Positions 9,996 through 21,430 of a DNA stretch of 64,000 nt are shown here, piece after piece. The position numbers were made by a program, and so were the translations under genes. The notes under the pieces are model-generated. The model was not told the DNA's origin, did not search any database, and saw only the letters and a program-made list of their open reading frames with translations. The stretch comes from Kosakonia oryzendophytica (lineage in GTDB: Bacteria > Pseudomonadota > Gammaproteobacteria > Enterobacterales > Enterobacteriaceae): contig NZ_FMAY01000005.1 of assembly GCF_900094925.1 (NCBI RefSeq), forward strand, positions 62,001 to 126,000. Direction: 5' to 3'. Positions within the stretch are counted from its first letter, which is position 1, and each line of letters opens with the position of its first letter.

Positions 9996-11557
9996 CAGAA
10001 CGTCTCCTGTGCATGATGTGCGGTGGCAATCGCGCGAAGAACCGCGCGGGCTTTGTTGCGGGTTTCGTCAGCTTCAGATTGCGGCACTGAATCCAGCACC
10101 ACGCCTGCGCCGGCTTGCACCGTGGCGATGCCATCTTCAACCCATGCCGAGCGGATGACGATGCAGGTATCCAGATCGCCATGGGCGGTGAAGTAACCCA
10201 CTGCACCGCCGTAACTGCCACGGCGTGCGCCTTCCGCCTGAGCAATCAATTGCATCGCGCGGACTTTCGGCGCACCACTCAGGGTGCCCATGTTCATACA
10301 GGCGCGGTACGCATGTAGCACGTCAAGATCCGCGCGCAATTCGCCCACCACGCGGGAAACCAGATGCATAACATAGGAATAACGGTCGACTTTGGTCAGA
10401 TCGGCGACATAGCGACTGCCAGGGGTACAAATCCGCGCAAGGTCATTACGCGCTAAATCCACCAACATCAGGTGCTCTGACAGCTCCTTGTGATCGGTAC
10501 GCATATCGAGTTCGATACGGCTGTCGAGATCGCGATCCAGGGAACCGTCCGGGCGACGTCCGCGGGGGCGCGTACCGGCTATCGGGTAAATTTCAATCTG
10601 CCGATTGCTGGCATCGTACTTCAATGAACTTTCCGGTGACGCGCCAAACAGGGTGAAATCATCGTCCTGCATATAGAACATGTATGGGCTTGGATTGCTC
10701 TTTTTCAGCACTTCATAGGCTGCCAGCGGCGACGGGCAGGGCAACGTGAAACGACGCGAAGGCACCACCTGGAAAATTTCCCCAGCGCGAATCGCTTTTT
10801 GCATCTCACGTACCACAGCGCCGTACTCTTCATCGCTCTGGTTGGTATCGCAGCGCATATGTTCAACAGTCACCACTGGCAGTGACGGTGCATCGAGATC
10901 CAATTCCTGGCGCAGCGCGTCAATGCGCTGTGTCAGGCGAGTTTTCTCACTATCGGCGTTGCTGAACAGACTGCACTGGATGCGGGTTTGCTGTTTTTGG
11001 TGGTCGATCACCAGTAACGTTTCTGCAAGATAAAAACAGTAATCCGGGCAGCGGCGGTCGTGGGTAAGGGCCGGTAAATCTTCGAAACCTGCTACCAGGT
11101 CATAGGCGAACAACCCGCCAAAAAACATGGCTTCGCGTTCATTGGCCGGAACCACCAGCAGATCCTGCAGCAGGCGTAATGCGTCAAAAACCGAGAGTGA
11201 ACAGAGGCGGGCGTCTTCATCAAGCAGCGTGCTGACAGGCGGGAAGCGTAGCTCGCGTCCATCCACGGAGACTGTATTTTCAACCCCTGTCGGAAGCGCG
11301 GCATCCAGCAGGGGCAGTAATGCGGCACCGTTCACTGTCAGGGCTTTGATGGTGACAGTGTCACCTAAAGCAGTAATGCGCAGCGCAGCATCGACCAGCA
11401 GCAGGCTTTTTAAATCATTTTTGCTGTCGATATCCGCAGACTCCAGCAGTAATGTTGCCGGGCGTGCGCCGCAGAGTTGATGGAACAGCGCCGTTGGGTT
11501 ACCCCGATAGGCGGCGTTGCTGGTCAGAAGTTCGAGTGCCGGTTTTTGCGTTTGCAT
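9995..11557 (-). CDS. trpE: Anthranilate synthase component I
   Basis: First committed enzyme of tryptophan synthesis; makes anthranilate from chorismate with TrpG-derived ammonia. The ATG at 11557 gives a 520-residue protein starting [19 protein letters not shown], the E. coli length, with GAGAG just upstream; an in-frame start 24 bp earlier is unlikely because it would overlap the attenuator region. The feedback motif LLES and the chorismate-binding blocks IAGTRPRGR and [11 protein letters not shown] are present. Preceded by the attenuator. Confidence 0.97.
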   Translation of the reverse strand: MQTQKPALELLTSNAAYRGNPTALFHQLCGARPATLLLESADIDSKNDLKSLLLVDAALRITALGDTVTIKALTVNGAALLPLLDAALPTGVENTVSVDGRELRFPPVSTLLDEDARLCSLSVFDALRLLQDLLVVPANEREAMFFGGLFAYDLVAGFEDLPALTHDRRCPDYCFYLAETLLVIDHQKQQTRIQCSLFSNADSEKTRLTQRIDALRQELDLDAPSLPVVTVEHMRCDTNQSDEEYGAVVREMQKAIRAGEIFQVVPSRRFTLPCPSPLAAYEVLKKSNPSPYMFYMQDDDFTLFGASPESSLKYDASNRQIEIYPIAGTRPRGRRPDGSLDRDLDSRIELDMRTDHKELSEHLMLVDLARNDLARICTPGSRYVADLTKVDRYSYVMHLVSRVVGELRADLDVLHAYRACMNMGTLSGAPKVRAMQLIAQAEGARRGSYGGAVGYFTAHGDLDTCIVIRSAWVEDGIATVQAGAGVVLDSVPQSEADETRNKARAVLRAIATAHHAQETF

Positions 11558-11579
11558 AATCGCTCTCATTAATTTGTTC

Positions 11580-11606
11580 AAAAAAAAGCCCGCTGTAGGA
11601 GCGGGC
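11580..11606 (-). terminator. trp attenuator terminator (3:4 hairpin)
   Basis: On the minus strand GCCCGCT, loop CCTAC, AGCGGGC is followed by seven or more T residues, the classic attenuator. It lies 45 bp after the leader peptide stop and 22 bp before trpE. Upstream leader segments able to pair with its 5' arm fit the E. coli 1:2, 2:3, 3:4 scheme. Confidence 0.93.
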
Positions 11607-11650
11607 CGGGGTATCGGTATGCTGAATGCGCACGTGATCTCACAGCCCTG

Positions 11651-11695
11651 TCAGGGAGTGCGCCACCAACGATTAACGGAGATATGTGCATTCAT
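11651..11695 (-). CDS. trpL: trp operon leader peptide
   Basis: A 14-codon ORF, MNAHISVNRWWRTP, with tandem Trp codons at positions 10-11, directly upstream of the attenuator. Ribosome stalling at the UGG pair under tryptophan shortage favours the antiterminator. The N-terminal half is unlike E. coli (MKAIFVLKG) while WWRT is kept, as expected if only the Trp codons and spacing are selected. Confidence 0.93.
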   Translation of the reverse strand: MNAHISVNRWWRTP

Positions 11696-11722
11696 TATAG
11701 GATACCTTGTCGTGTGAACTTG

Positions 11723-11757
11723 CGTACTAGTTAACTGGTTCGTTGAGGGAATGTCAA
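11723..11757 (-). promoter_or_regulatory. trp promoter and TrpR operator
   Basis: On the minus strand the -35 TTGACA (11757-11752) and -10 TTAACT (11734-11729) are separated by 17 bp. The TrpR operator, a near-palindrome around CCAGTTAACTAG, overlaps the -10 box exactly as in E. coli. Tryptophan-bound TrpR would block RNA polymerase here. Confidence 0.93.
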
Positions 11758-11834
11758 CCCTCGCTTTCAGAAAAACATGGCAAACCGTTATGATAAGGGA
11801 CAAACAGTTATCCTGATGAATTAGCGGAGCCGCT

Positions 11835-12716
11835 TTGAGCGACACGAATTACGCCATTATTTATGATCTTCACAGCCACACGACGGCTTCCGATGGTCTG
11901 CTTTCCCCGGAACAGTTGGTGCATCGTGCTGTCGATATGCGCGTGGGAACGCTGGCGATCACCGACCATGACAGCACCGACGCCATTCCCGCAGCGCAGG
12001 CGGAAATTGCCCGCGCTGGGTTGAACCTGCGACTGATTACCGGCGTGGAGATCTCCACGGTCTGGGAAAATCACGAAATTCACATTGTTGGCTTGAATAT
12101 CGACATTGACCATCCGCAAATGCGCGATTTTTTGCAGGCGCAAGCAGAACGGCGGTTGCAGCGTGCGAAGCTTATCGCCGAACGCCTGGAAAAGGCGCAC
12201 ATTGCGGGCGCGTGGGAAGGGGCACAGCGGCTGGCGCAGGGGGCCTCGGTGACTCGCGGTCATTTCGCCCGCTTCCTGGTCGAAATGGGTAAGGCAAATA
12301 CAATGGCTGACGTCTTTAAAAAGTACCTTGCTCGCGGGAAAACCGGATATGTTCCTCCGCAGTGGTGTACAATAGAACAAGCTATTGAAGTGATTCATCA
12401 TTCTGGCGGAACGGCAGTGCTGGCCCATCCAGGGCGTTATAACCTGTCCGCTAAATGGCTGAAAAGACTGCTGGCGCATTTTGCTCAAAGCGGCGGTGAG
12501 GCAATGGAAGTTGCCCAATGCCAGCAGGCTCCCAATGAACGTGCACAGCTCGCCCTTTATGCTCGTCAGTTTGGTTTGCTGGCATCGCAAGGCTCGGATT
12601 TCCACCAGCCCTGCCCGTGGATCGAACTGGGGCGTAAACTCTGGCTTCCTGCCGGGGTTGAGGGCGTCTGGCAACGCTGGGAGCAGCCGCAGAACAAGAC
12701 AGAGAGGGAAGTATGA
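11835..12716 (+). CDS. rnm: RNase AM (5'-3' exoribonuclease, PHP family)
   Basis: Formerly YciV/TrpH. Metal-dependent PHP-domain nuclease that trims 5' ends of rRNA precursors and degrades short nucleotides. The PHP metal motif HSH is at H13-H15 (YDLHSHTTASDG), with ITDHD near residue 45, and QGSDFHQP near the C terminus. The start is TTG at 11835 after AGCGGAG; the resulting MSDTNYA matches the E. coli N terminus. 293 residues. Divergent from trp; overlaps yciO by 4 bp (ATGA). Confidence 0.95.
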   Translation: MSDTNYAIIYDLHSHTTASDGLLSPEQLVHRAVDMRVGTLAITDHDSTDAIPAAQAEIARAGLNLRLITGVEISTVWENHEIHIVGLNIDIDHPQMRDFLQAQAERRLQRAKLIAERLEKAHIAGAWEGAQRLAQGASVTRGHFARFLVEMGKANTMADVFKKYLARGKTGYVPPQWCTIEQAIEVIHHSGGTAVLAHPGRYNLSAKWLKRLLAHFAQSGGEAMEVAQCQQAPNERAQLALYARQFGLLASQGSDFHQPCPWIELGRKLWLPAGVEGVWQRWEQPQNKTEREV

Positions 12717-13333
12717 GTCAGTTTTTTTATATTCATCCGGAAAACCCGCAACCGCGCCTGATTAATCAGGCGGTGGACATTGTGCGCAAGGGCGGTGTGA
12801 TCGTCTATCCCACTGACTCCGGGTATGCACTGGGGTGCAAAATTGAAGATAAAAGTGCGATGGAGAGAATTTGTCGTATTCGTCATCTGCCGGATGGTCA
12901 CAACTTTACGCTGATGTGCCGCGATTTGTCTGAACTGTCGACTTATGCGTTCGTGGACAATATCGCTTTTCGGCTGATCAAAAATAACACCCCAGGCAAT
13001 TACACCTTTATCCTTAAGGGGACGAAGGACGTGCCGCGTCGTTTATTGCAAGAAAAACGCAAGACCATTGGCTTGCGTGTGCCGTCGAATCCGATTGCAC
13101 TGGCCCTACTGGAAGCGCTCAATGAACCGATGCTCTCCACATCCCTGATGCTGCCGGGTAGCGATTTTACCGAGTCGGATCCCGATGAAATCAAAGATCG
13201 TCTGGAGAAGCAGGTGGATTTAATTATCCATGGCGGCTATCTCGGCCAGCAGCCAACAACGGTGGTGGACTTAACGGATGATGCGCCGGTGGTGATCCGT
13301 GAAGGTGTCGGCGACGTTAAGCCTTTCTTATAG
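12713..13333 (+). CDS. yciO: YciO, Sua5/YrdC/YciO-family protein
   Basis: A 206-residue member of the family that includes the tRNA threonylcarbamoyl-AMP synthase TsaC/Sua5; YciO itself has no settled physiological role. Motif VIVYPTDSGYALGC and the nucleotide-binding patch KRKTIGLRVP-like (here RKTIGLRVP) are visible. Translationally coupled to rnm through an ATGA overlap, so the two are one transcript. Confidence 0.94.
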   Translation: MSQFFYIHPENPQPRLINQAVDIVRKGGVIVYPTDSGYALGCKIEDKSAMERICRIRHLPDGHNFTLMCRDLSELSTYAFVDNIAFRLIKNNTPGNYTFILKGTKDVPRRLLQEKRKTIGLRVPSNPIALALLEALNEPMLSTSLMLPGSDFTESDPDEIKDRLEKQVDLIIHGGYLGQQPTTVVDLTDDAPVVIREGVGDVKPFL

Positions 13334-13429
13334 CGGCGCAAGTCGCTATACTACGCGGCCATTTCAGCGGCATTGCCGTACTGATGACCCTATTCGACGC
13401 CTGTGAAGGCGACACCTGAAGGATGCTCT

Positions 13430-14308
13430 ATGAGCGAGAAACTACAGAAAGTGCTGGCGCGAGCTGGCCACGGTTCCCGCCGTGAAATCGAATCTATTAT
13501 TGAAGCCGGCCGCGTCAGTGTGGATGGCAAAATTGCGACACTGGGCGACCGTGTGGATGTAACGCCGGGGCTAAAAATCCGTATTGATGGTCACCTTATT
13601 TCGGTCAAAGAGTCCGTTGAGCAGATTTGCCGCGTGCTGGCTTATTACAAACCGGAAGGTGAACTCTGCACGCGCAACGATCCGGAAGGTCGCCCGACGG
13701 TGTTTGACCGTCTGCCGAAACTGCGCGGTGCGCGCTGGATCGCGGTGGGTCGTCTCGACGTCAATACTTGCGGTTTGCTGCTGTTTACCACAGACGGTGA
13801 GCTGGCGAACCGATTAATGCACCCAAGCCGTGAAGTTGAACGCGAATATGCTGTGCGCGTGTTCGGCGAAGTTGATGATAATAAAGTGCGCGAACTGGCG
13901 CGCGGCGTGCAACTGGAAGACGGTCCGGCAGCCTTCAAAACCATTAAATTCAGCGGTGGCGAAGGGATTAACCAGTGGTACAACGTGACGTTGACCGAAG
14001 GCCGTAACCGCGAAGTACGCCGCCTGTGGGAAGCGGTGGGCGTGCAGGTGAGCCGTCTTATCCGCGTTCGTTACGGCGACATTCCTCTGCCGAAAGGGTT
14101 GCCGCGTGGCGGCTGGACGGAGTTGGATCTCGCACAAACGAACTACTTGCGCGAGCTGGTTGGACTGGAAGCGGAAACGCAGTCGAAGGTGGCGGTAGAA
14201 AAAGATCGTCGTCGCATGAAAGCCAATCAGATCCGCCGTGCCGTGAAACGCCACAACCAGCCAGCCGGTAACCGCCGTGCTGCGGGTGGGCGCACGAAGA
14301 ACGATTAA
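13430..14308 (+). CDS. rluB: 23S rRNA pseudouridine(2605) synthase
   Basis: Converts U2605 of 23S rRNA to pseudouridine. The start at 13430 ([13 protein letters not shown]) has GAAGGA upstream and gives 292 residues; an in-frame start 27 bp earlier has no such site. An N-terminal S4 RNA-binding domain (about 1-60) precedes the RsuA-type catalytic domain with the catalytic aspartate D110 in [12 protein letters not shown]. The C terminus is a basic Arg/Lys-rich tail. Ends in a strong terminator shared with btuR. Confidence 0.96.
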   Translation: MSEKLQKVLARAGHGSRREIESIIEAGRVSVDGKIATLGDRVDVTPGLKIRIDGHLISVKESVEQICRVLAYYKPEGELCTRNDPEGRPTVFDRLPKLRGARWIAVGRLDVNTCGLLLFTTDGELANRLMHPSREVEREYAVRVFGEVDDNKVRELARGVQLEDGPAAFKTIKFSGGEGINQWYNVTLTEGRNREVRRLWEAVGVQVSRLIRVRYGDIPLPKGLPRGGWTELDLAQTNYLRELVGLEAETQSKVAVEKDRRRMKANQIRRAVKRHNQPAGNRRAAGGRTKND

Positions 14309-14311
14309 AAC

Positions 14312-14337
14312 AAAAAAGGGGCGAAAGCCCCTTTTTT
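14312..14337. terminator. Bidirectional terminator rluB / btuR
   Basis: GGGGC GAAA GCCCC (14318-14331) is flanked by six A on the left and six T on the right, so it can end both convergent transcripts. Confidence 0.92.
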
Positions 14338-14372
14338 ATTGCAGGAAACGGCAGAGAGAACCAGGGGTGAGG

Positions 14373-14963
14373 TTAATAATCGATGCCGATTTGCGCTTTT
14401 ACGCCCGCTTCGAAGGCATGTTTTACCGGGCGTAATTCACTGACAGTATCAGCGATTTCCAGGATATCCCGGTGGCAACCGCGGCCGGTGATGATCACTG
14501 TTTGCGTTGCCGGTCGGTGAGTTAATGCCGTCAACACGGTCTCCAGCGGCAGGTAATCGTAGGCCACCATATAAGTCAGTTCGTCCAGTAATACCAGATC
14601 AAGCTGCGGGTCAGCCAGCATACGTTCGGCATGTTGCCATACGGCGAGGCATGCTGCGGTATCGCTTTCGCGGTTTTGCGTATCCCAGGTAAACCCGGTC
14701 GCCATGACCTGAAACTCGACACCCAGCGGCTCCAGCAAGTTACGCTCGCCGTTCGGCCACGTCCCCTTAATAAACTGAATGACGCCCACTTTTTTGTTAT
14801 GCCCAACCGCACGGGTTGCAGTGCCGAATGCGGCGGTGGTTTTTCCCTTACCGTTGCCGGTGAAAACAATAATAATCCCGCGCTCATCCTGTGCTGCGGC
14901 AACGCGGGCATCAACACGTTCTTTTACCCGCTGCTGGCGCTGTTGATAACGTTCATCACTCAT
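14373..14963 (-). CDS. btuR: Cob(I)alamin adenosyltransferase
   Basis: CobA/CobO/BtuR-type enzyme that transfers the adenosyl group of ATP to cobalamin, giving coenzyme B12. The P-loop FTGNGKGKTTAAFG lies around residues 34-47 and the characteristic DELTYM is near residue 125. 196 residues, full length. It overlaps the yciK stop by 4 bp, and is convergent with rluB. Confidence 0.95.
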   Translation of the reverse strand: MSDERYQQRQQRVKERVDARVAAAQDERGIIIVFTGNGKGKTTAAFGTATRAVGHNKKVGVIQFIKGTWPNGERNLLEPLGVEFQVMATGFTWDTQNRESDTAACLAVWQHAERMLADPQLDLVLLDELTYMVAYDYLPLETVLTALTHRPATQTVIITGRGCHRDILEIADTVSELRPVKHAFEAGVKAQIGIDY

Positions 14964-15718
14964 TGTGAAATTCCTGGTTTGCGCCCGGGTTGTGCATCAA
15001 AACTCATGCCCGTTTTGCGGCGGCTGTCATCGCCCATCAGCCACAGATAAAGCGGCATGATATCGGCAGGTGTTTTAAGTTTTTGCGGATCTTCCGTCGG
15101 GAAAGCGCTGGCGCGCATACTGGTGCGGGTACCGCCCGGATTAATGCAGTTGACCCGTAATCGGTTCTGGTATTCCTCCGCCAGCACCTGCATCATGCCC
15201 TCCGTCGCGAACTTCGAGACGGCATACGCTCCCCAGTTAGCACGCCCCTGTCGACCAACGCTGGAAGAGGTAAACACCAGCGAGCCACTTTCTGACCGCA
15301 GTAATAAAGGAAGCAATGCCTGGGTGAGATAAAATGTGGCGTTAACGTTCACCTGCATGACCTCATCCCAGACAGCGGGCACCTGCTCGCTCATGGGGAC
15401 AACATCGCCCAGCACACCTGCATTATGCAGTACGCCGTCGAGACGCGGCGCATAAGCAGCAATGGCCTCGGCCAACTGCTGGCATGTGTGTGGTGTGCAG
15501 GTCGCCATATCCAGTGTGAACCACTGCGCGTGCTGGCCTTCTTGTTCACGGATAGTCTGTGCAACCTGGCGTAATTTTTCTTCATTACGACCCAGTAAGA
15601 TGACGCTGGCACCGTAACGGGCGTAGGTCAGGGCCGCTTCTTTACCGATACCATCGCTGGCACCGGTTACAAGAATGATTCGGTCGTTTAAAAGATCGCG
15701 CTGTGGTTGATAGTGCAC
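14960..15718 (-). CDS. yciK: YciK short-chain dehydrogenase
   Basis: SDR-family oxidoreductase of unknown physiological substrate. The cofactor glycine motif TGASDGIG (18-25), NAG (99-101), the active-site SSS (151-153) and YAVSK (Y165, K169) are all in place, so it should be catalytically active. 252 residues. Operon with btuR (ATGA overlap). Confidence 0.94.
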   Translation of the reverse strand: MHYQPQRDLLNDRIILVTGASDGIGKEAALTYARYGASVILLGRNEEKLRQVAQTIREQEGQHAQWFTLDMATCTPHTCQQLAEAIAAYAPRLDGVLHNAGVLGDVVPMSEQVPAVWDEVMQVNVNATFYLTQALLPLLLRSESGSLVFTSSSVGRQGRANWGAYAVSKFATEGMMQVLAEEYQNRLRVNCINPGGTRTSMRASAFPTEDPQKLKTPADIMPLYLWLMGDDSRRKTGMSFDAQPGRKPGISQ

Positions 15719-15944
15719 GCTGTCTCCTCAGGCCCGGGCCTGTATTTCACATCATATGTTGGCTTTATGCCCTAAACAGAGGGGCATTTCAATCGGTCAA
15801 GCGGAGAGTTGGACAAGGTTTACACCGCAGAGTCGTAAAAAATTCAGTCACATGCCGCAAAAGGTCAATCGCTTACGCGAGACGCGCCGAAAGGGCTCAT
15901 GTACACTGGAGCGATTGTTGAGTGGTGTAATCGAGGTGGTACGC

Positions 15945-16991
15945 GTGGAATTACTGTCTGAATATGGTTTGTTTTTGGCCAAGATCGCGACCGTAGTTGT
16001 GGCGATTGCGGTGGTCGCAGTGCTTATTGTTAACCTGACTCAGCGCAAGCGCCAACGGGGAGAGTTACGGGTCACGCGTCTGAGCGATCAATATAAAGAG
16101 ATGCGGGAGGAGATGTCCGCAGCATTGCTGGATGACCATCAACAGAAACAGTGGCAAAAAGCCCGCAAGAAAAAGCTGAAGCTGGAGGCGAAAGCCGCAA
16201 AAGCGAAAGCCAAAGCCGGGGAAGCGGATGAAAAAGGAAAATCCCGCGTTTACGTTCTGGATTTTAAAGGCAGTATGGATGCCGGTGAGGTTAACGCCCT
16301 GCGTGAAGAGATCACGGCAGTGTTGACGGTTGCGAAGCCACAGGATCAGGTGATTGTCCGCCTGGAAAGCCCCGGTGGTGTGGTACATGGTTATGGTCTT
16401 GCTGCCTCTCAGTTGCAACGCCTGCGTGACAGGCAGATCCCGCTGACTGTCGCCGTGGATAAAGTGGCCGCCAGCGGTGGCTATATGATGGCCTGCGTGG
16501 CGGATAAAATTGTTGCCGCGCCGTTCGCCATCATCGGCTCAATTGGCGTGGTTGCGCAGATCCCAAACTTTAACCGCTTCCTGAAAGGGAAAGAGATCGA
16601 TATCGAACTGCATACCGCCGGGCAGTTTAAACGCACGCTGACGCTGTTAGGTGAAAACACGGAAGAAGGACGGCAAAAATTCCGTGAAAGCCTGAACGAA
16701 ACTCACGATCTGTTTAAAGGCTTCGTCAGTCAGATGCGTCCCGGTCTGGATATTGAAAAAGTAGCGACCGGTGAACATTGGTACGGAACACAAGCGCTGG
16801 AGAACGGGTTGATTGACGCGATTGGCACCAGTGATGAATTGCTGCTCGGGCTGCTCGAAGACCATGAGGTTATAGGCATTCGTTACCAGCAGCGGAAGAA
16901 ACTGATGGAGCGCTTTACCGGCAGCGCGACAGAGAGTATTGACCACCTGCTGATGCGCTGGTGGCAGCGAGGGCAAAAACCGCTTATGTAA
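15945..16991 (+). CDS. sohB: SohB inner-membrane peptidase (S49 family)
   Basis: Signal peptide peptidase-like protein of family S49; multicopy sohB suppresses htrA mutants in E. coli. The GTG at 15945 has GAGG 8 bp upstream and yields VELLSEYGLF, matching the E. coli start; the longer open frame upstream has no homology. One N-terminal membrane segment (about 9-31), a basic coiled stretch (65-95), then the protease domain with Ser177 (VAASGGYMM) and Lys229 (QFKRTLT) as the expected dyad. 348 residues. Confidence 0.94.
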   Translation: MELLSEYGLFLAKIATVVVAIAVVAVLIVNLTQRKRQRGELRVTRLSDQYKEMREEMSAALLDDHQQKQWQKARKKKLKLEAKAAKAKAKAGEADEKGKSRVYVLDFKGSMDAGEVNALREEITAVLTVAKPQDQVIVRLESPGGVVHGYGLAASQLQRLRDRQIPLTVAVDKVAASGGYMMACVADKIVAAPFAIIGSIGVVAQIPNFNRFLKGKEIDIELHTAGQFKRTLTLLGENTEEGRQKFRESLNETHDLFKGFVSQMRPGLDIEKVATGEHWYGTQALENGLIDAIGTSDELLLGLLEDHEVIGIRYQQRKKLMERFTGSATESIDHLLMRWWQRGQKPLM

Positions 16992-17027
16992 ACAAAAACG
17001 CGAGGCTCTGGCCTCGCGTTTTTGTTT
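16990..17027. terminator. Bidirectional terminator sohB / yciN
   Basis: A perfect 17-bp inverted repeat (arms 16990-17006 and 17011-17027, loop TCTG) with GC-rich inner stem and A/T-rich outer arms; it overlaps the last bases of both convergent genes. Confidence 0.93.
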
Positions 17028-17277
17028 AATCAATCAGATGGTATTTGTCAGAGAGTTCGTGGGCTAAGTATTTGAACATATTGAATACCGCCGTGCTTTT
17101 CGCCGTCGGCAAACCCTGTTCATCCAGATAGAATTCACCGCTGAACACCAGTACGCCGTTACGCTGGGTAACATGGGTGGCCTCAATACCGGCAAGGGTG
17201 TCTTCATGATCGCGGATCAGTTGATTAGCCAGCTCAAGTAGAGCCTGGCGGTCAATAGGCTGAGATGTACCTTGCAT
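17026..17277 (-). CDS. yciN: YciN family protein
   Basis: Small conserved cytoplasmic protein of 83 residues (DUF2498 family), function unknown. It starts [21 protein letters not shown] and ends [11 protein letters not shown], as in enteric YciN. It is divergent from topA, and its end overlaps the terminator shared with sohB. The start has AGGAGT upstream on the minus strand. Confidence 0.92.
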   Translation of the reverse strand: MQGTSQPIDRQALLELANQLIRDHEDTLAGIEATHVTQRNGVLVFSGEFYLDEQGLPTAKSTAVFNMFKYLAHELSDKYHLID

Positions 17278-17675
17278 TTTCTACTCCTTAAAAATTCCGT
17301 CAGTCTACGCCGGTCACCGTTCAGGGGCAAATTTTCCCTGTTTTTGCAAGGGGTTTGCTCATCGGTTGTGCTGGCGTGATTTGATTTTGCATGCTAATAA
17401 AGTTGCGTAACAAATTTTATCAGGTACAGTGTGACGCTTTCGTCAATCTGGCAACAGATTTGCTTGACATTCGACCGCAACATCGTCGTGCACCTTCGCC
17501 CTCAGGTTAAAAGGCCTGTCAGGTCAGTCACATAAACGCTTTGTTTAACGCGCCTGGCTAAGCGTAGGGGTTGATATCCTGCGACGACGCCGCTATATCT
17601 GTGAGGCGCGTCATCAGGCCGTGTGAAGCAAAATGCGATGTATTGCTGGAAGAATTTAATTAGGTAAAGGTGAAT
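17278..17675. other. yciN-topA intergenic region
   Basis: About 400 bp between divergent genes, where E. coli topA has several supercoiling- and stress-responsive promoters. Promoter-like pieces are an extended -10 TGCTAATAA (17392-17400) and a TTGACA (17464-17469), but neither has a convincing partner at 17 bp. No small ORF or terminator-like hairpin could be supported. Confidence 0.5.
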
Positions 17676-20273
17676 ATGGGTAAAGCTCTCGTTATCGTTG
17701 AGTCCCCGGCAAAAGCCAAAACGATCAATAAATATCTGGGTAATGATTACGTGGTTAAGTCCAGCGTAGGTCATATCCGTGATTTGCCGACCAGTGGCTC
17801 AGCACCTAAAAAGAGCGCAGACTCAGCCTCCACCAAAACGGCTAAGAAGCCTAAAAAGGATGAACGCGGCGCTCTTGTCAATCGCATGGGGATCGACCCA
17901 TGGCACAACTGGGAAGCGCAGTACGAAGTGCTTCCGGGTAAAGAAAAGGTCGTTTCTGAACTGAAATCCCTGGCAGAAAAAGCCGACCACATCTATCTCG
18001 CAACCGACCTTGACCGCGAAGGGGAAGCCATTGCATGGCACCTGCGGGAAGTGATCGGGGGTGATGAAAAACGCTACAGCCGCGTTGTATTTAACGAAAT
18101 TACCAAAAATGCGATTCGTCAGGCGTTTGAAACCCCAGGCGAACTCAACATTGATCGCGTCAATGCGCAGCAGGCGCGCCGTTTTATGGACCGCGTCGTG
18201 GGCTATATGGTTTCTCCGCTGCTGTGGAAGAAAATTGCCCGTGGTCTGTCGGCTGGTCGTGTGCAATCTGTTGCCGTGCGTCTGGTGGTTGATCGCGAGC
18301 GCGAGATCAAAGCCTTTGTCCCGGAAGAGTTCTGGGAAATTGATGCGACAACGGCGACACCGGGCGGTGATTCACTGCCGTTGCAGGTCACGCACGAGGG
18401 TGAAAAAGCGTTCCGTCCGGTAAATCGCGAACAGACCATGGCAGCCGTAAGCCTGCTGGAAAAAGCGCGCTATACCGTACTCGAAAGAGAAGATAAACCG
18501 ACCAGCAGTAAGCCTGGCGCGCCGTTTATCACCTCTACACTGCAACAGGCGGCCAGCACGCGTCTTGGTTTTGGCGTGAAGAAAACCATGATGATGGCGC
18601 AGCGTCTGTATGAAGCAGGCTACATCACCTATATGCGTACCGACTCCACCAACCTGAGTCAGGATGCGGTGAGCATGGTGCGCAGCTATATTACGGACAA
18701 TTTCGGTAAAAAATATCTGCCGGATCATGCCAATCAGTACGCCAGCAAAGAAAACTCTCAGGAAGCACATGAAGCGATTCGTCCTTCCGACGTTGCGGTT
18801 CTGGCGGAATCCCTGAAAGATATGGAAACCGATGCGCAGAAGCTTTATCAACTGATCTGGCGACAATTTGTCGCCTGTCAGATGACGCCTGCGCAGTATG
18901 ATTCCACCACGCTGACCGTCGGGGCGGGTGATTTCCGCTTGAAAGCGCGCGGCCGTATTTTGCGCTTCGATGGCTGGACGAAAGTGATGCCTGCGCTGCG
19001 TAAAGGCGATGAAGATCGTACGTTGCCGGCAGTGAATAAAGGCGACGAGTTGTCGCTTGTTGAACTGACACCTGCACAGCACTTTACCAAACCGCCTGCA
19101 CGTTTTAGTGAAGCGTCTCTGGTAAAAGAGCTGGAGAAACGCGGTATTGGTCGCCCGTCCACCTATGCGTCGATCATTTCTACGATCCAGGATCGCGGGT
19201 ATGTGCGTGTCGAAAACCGTCGCTTTTATGCTGAGAAAATGGGTGAAATCGTCACCGATCGCCTGGAAGAAAATTTCCGCGAACTGATGAATTACGACTT
19301 TACCGCTCAGATGGAAGACAGTCTGGACCGTGTGGCCAATCATGAAGCCGAGTGGCGCAAAGTGCTGGACAGCTTCTTTGGCGACTTCTCCCGTCAGCTT
19401 GAACAGGCGGAGCAGGATCCGGAAAACGGTGGTATGCGTCCAAATCAGATGGTGCTGACCAGCATCGACTGTCCGACCTGTGGCCGTAAAATGGGTATCC
19501 GTACTGCCAGCACGGGTGTCTTCCTTGGTTGTTCTGGCTATGCATTGCCGCCGAAAGAGCGCTGCAAAACCACCATTAACCTGGTGCCGGAAAACGAAGT
19601 GCTGAACGTGCTGGAAGGCGATGACGCTGAAACCAACGCCTTACGCGCCAAACGTCGCTGCCAGAAATGCGGCACGGCAATGGACAGTTACCTGATCGAT
19701 CCGAAGCGTAAACTGCATGTCTGTGGTAACAACCCGACCTGCGATGGCTACGAAATCGAAGAGGGCGAGTTCCGCATTAAAGGGTATGACGGCCCGATTG
19801 TTGAATGTGAGAAATGTGGTTCTGAAATGCACCTGAAAATGGGGCGTTTCGGTAAATACATGGCTTGCACCAATGATGAGTGTAAAAACACGCGCAAAAT
19901 TCTGCGTAATGGCGAAGTTGCGCCGCCGAAGGAAGATCCGGTGCCGCTGCCGGAGCTGGAGTGTGAAAAATCGGATGCGTATTTCGTGCTGCGCGATGGC
20001 GCGGCTGGGGTGTTCCTTGCTGCGAATACCTTCCCGAAATCACGTGAAACCCGTGCGCCGTTGGTAGAAGAACTGTTCCGCTTCCGCGATCGTCTGCCAG
20101 AGAAACTGCGCTATCTGGCTGATGCGCCACAGCAGGATCCTGAAGGCAACAAGACAATCGTGCGTTTTAGCCGGAAAACGAAGCAGCAGTACGTTGCCTC
20201 GGAAAAAGATGGCAAAGCGACGGGGTGGTCTGCGTTCTATATCGACAATAAATGGACTGAAGCTAAAAAATAA
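17676..20273 (+). CDS. topA: DNA topoisomerase I
   Basis: Type IA topoisomerase that relaxes negative supercoils. The ATG at 17676 follows AAAGGTG and gives the E. coli start [10 protein letters not shown]; 865 residues. Toprim acidic residues E9 and D111-x-D113-x-E115 and the catalytic Y319 (YITYMRTDS) are at the E. coli positions. Three Cys4 zinc ribbons follow (starting CPTCGRK, CQKCGTA and CEKCGSE) and then zinc-less ribbon repeats at the C terminus that contact RNA polymerase. Monocistronic with a strong terminator. Confidence 0.98.
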   Translation: MGKALVIVESPAKAKTINKYLGNDYVVKSSVGHIRDLPTSGSAPKKSADSASTKTAKKPKKDERGALVNRMGIDPWHNWEAQYEVLPGKEKVVSELKSLAEKADHIYLATDLDREGEAIAWHLREVIGGDEKRYSRVVFNEITKNAIRQAFETPGELNIDRVNAQQARRFMDRVVGYMVSPLLWKKIARGLSAGRVQSVAVRLVVDREREIKAFVPEEFWEIDATTATPGGDSLPLQVTHEGEKAFRPVNREQTMAAVSLLEKARYTVLEREDKPTSSKPGAPFITSTLQQAASTRLGFGVKKTMMMAQRLYEAGYITYMRTDSTNLSQDAVSMVRSYITDNFGKKYLPDHANQYASKENSQEAHEAIRPSDVAVLAESLKDMETDAQKLYQLIWRQFVACQMTPAQYDSTTLTVGAGDFRLKARGRILRFDGWTKVMPALRKGDEDRTLPAVNKGDELSLVELTPAQHFTKPPARFSEASLVKELEKRGIGRPSTYASIISTIQDRGYVRVENRRFYAEKMGEIVTDRLEENFRELMNYDFTAQMEDSLDRVANHEAEWRKVLDSFFGDFSRQLEQAEQDPENGGMRPNQMVLTSIDCPTCGRKMGIRTASTGVFLGCSGYALPPKERCKTTINLVPENEVLNVLEGDDAETNALRAKRRCQKCGTAMDSYLIDPKRKLHVCGNNPTCDGYEIEEGEFRIKGYDGPIVECEKCGSEMHLKMGRFGKYMACTNDECKNTRKILRNGEVAPPKEDPVPLPELECEKSDAYFVLRDGAAGVFLAANTFPKSRETRAPLVEELFRFRDRLPEKLRYLADAPQQDPEGNKTIVRFSRKTKQQYVASEKDGKATGWSAFYIDNKWTEAKK

Positions 20274-20296
20274 TAAATTTCAGTCACATACCCTTC

Positions 20297-20326
20297 AAAA
20301 GGCCGGTTATCCGGCCTTTTTTATTC
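20297..20326 (+). terminator. topA terminator
   Basis: AAAAGGCCGG TTAT CCGGCC followed by TTTTTTATT; a strong Rho-independent terminator 23 bp after the stop codon. Confidence 0.93.
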
Positions 20327-20374
20327 CTCCATTATTATTGTTTGTTCGCTGCTATACACAGATGCTATAAATGA

Positions 20375-21430
<1,056 letters not shown>

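Noticed and set aside
11808-12674. A 288-codon minus-strand open frame opposite rnm
   Set aside because: Shadow of rnm, which is clearly real by its PHP motifs; no ribosome site or promoter for the antisense frame.
18372-19343. A 323-codon minus-strand open frame inside topA
   Set aside because: Shadow of topA in a high-bias gene; no start signal and low-complexity His/Arg-rich translation.
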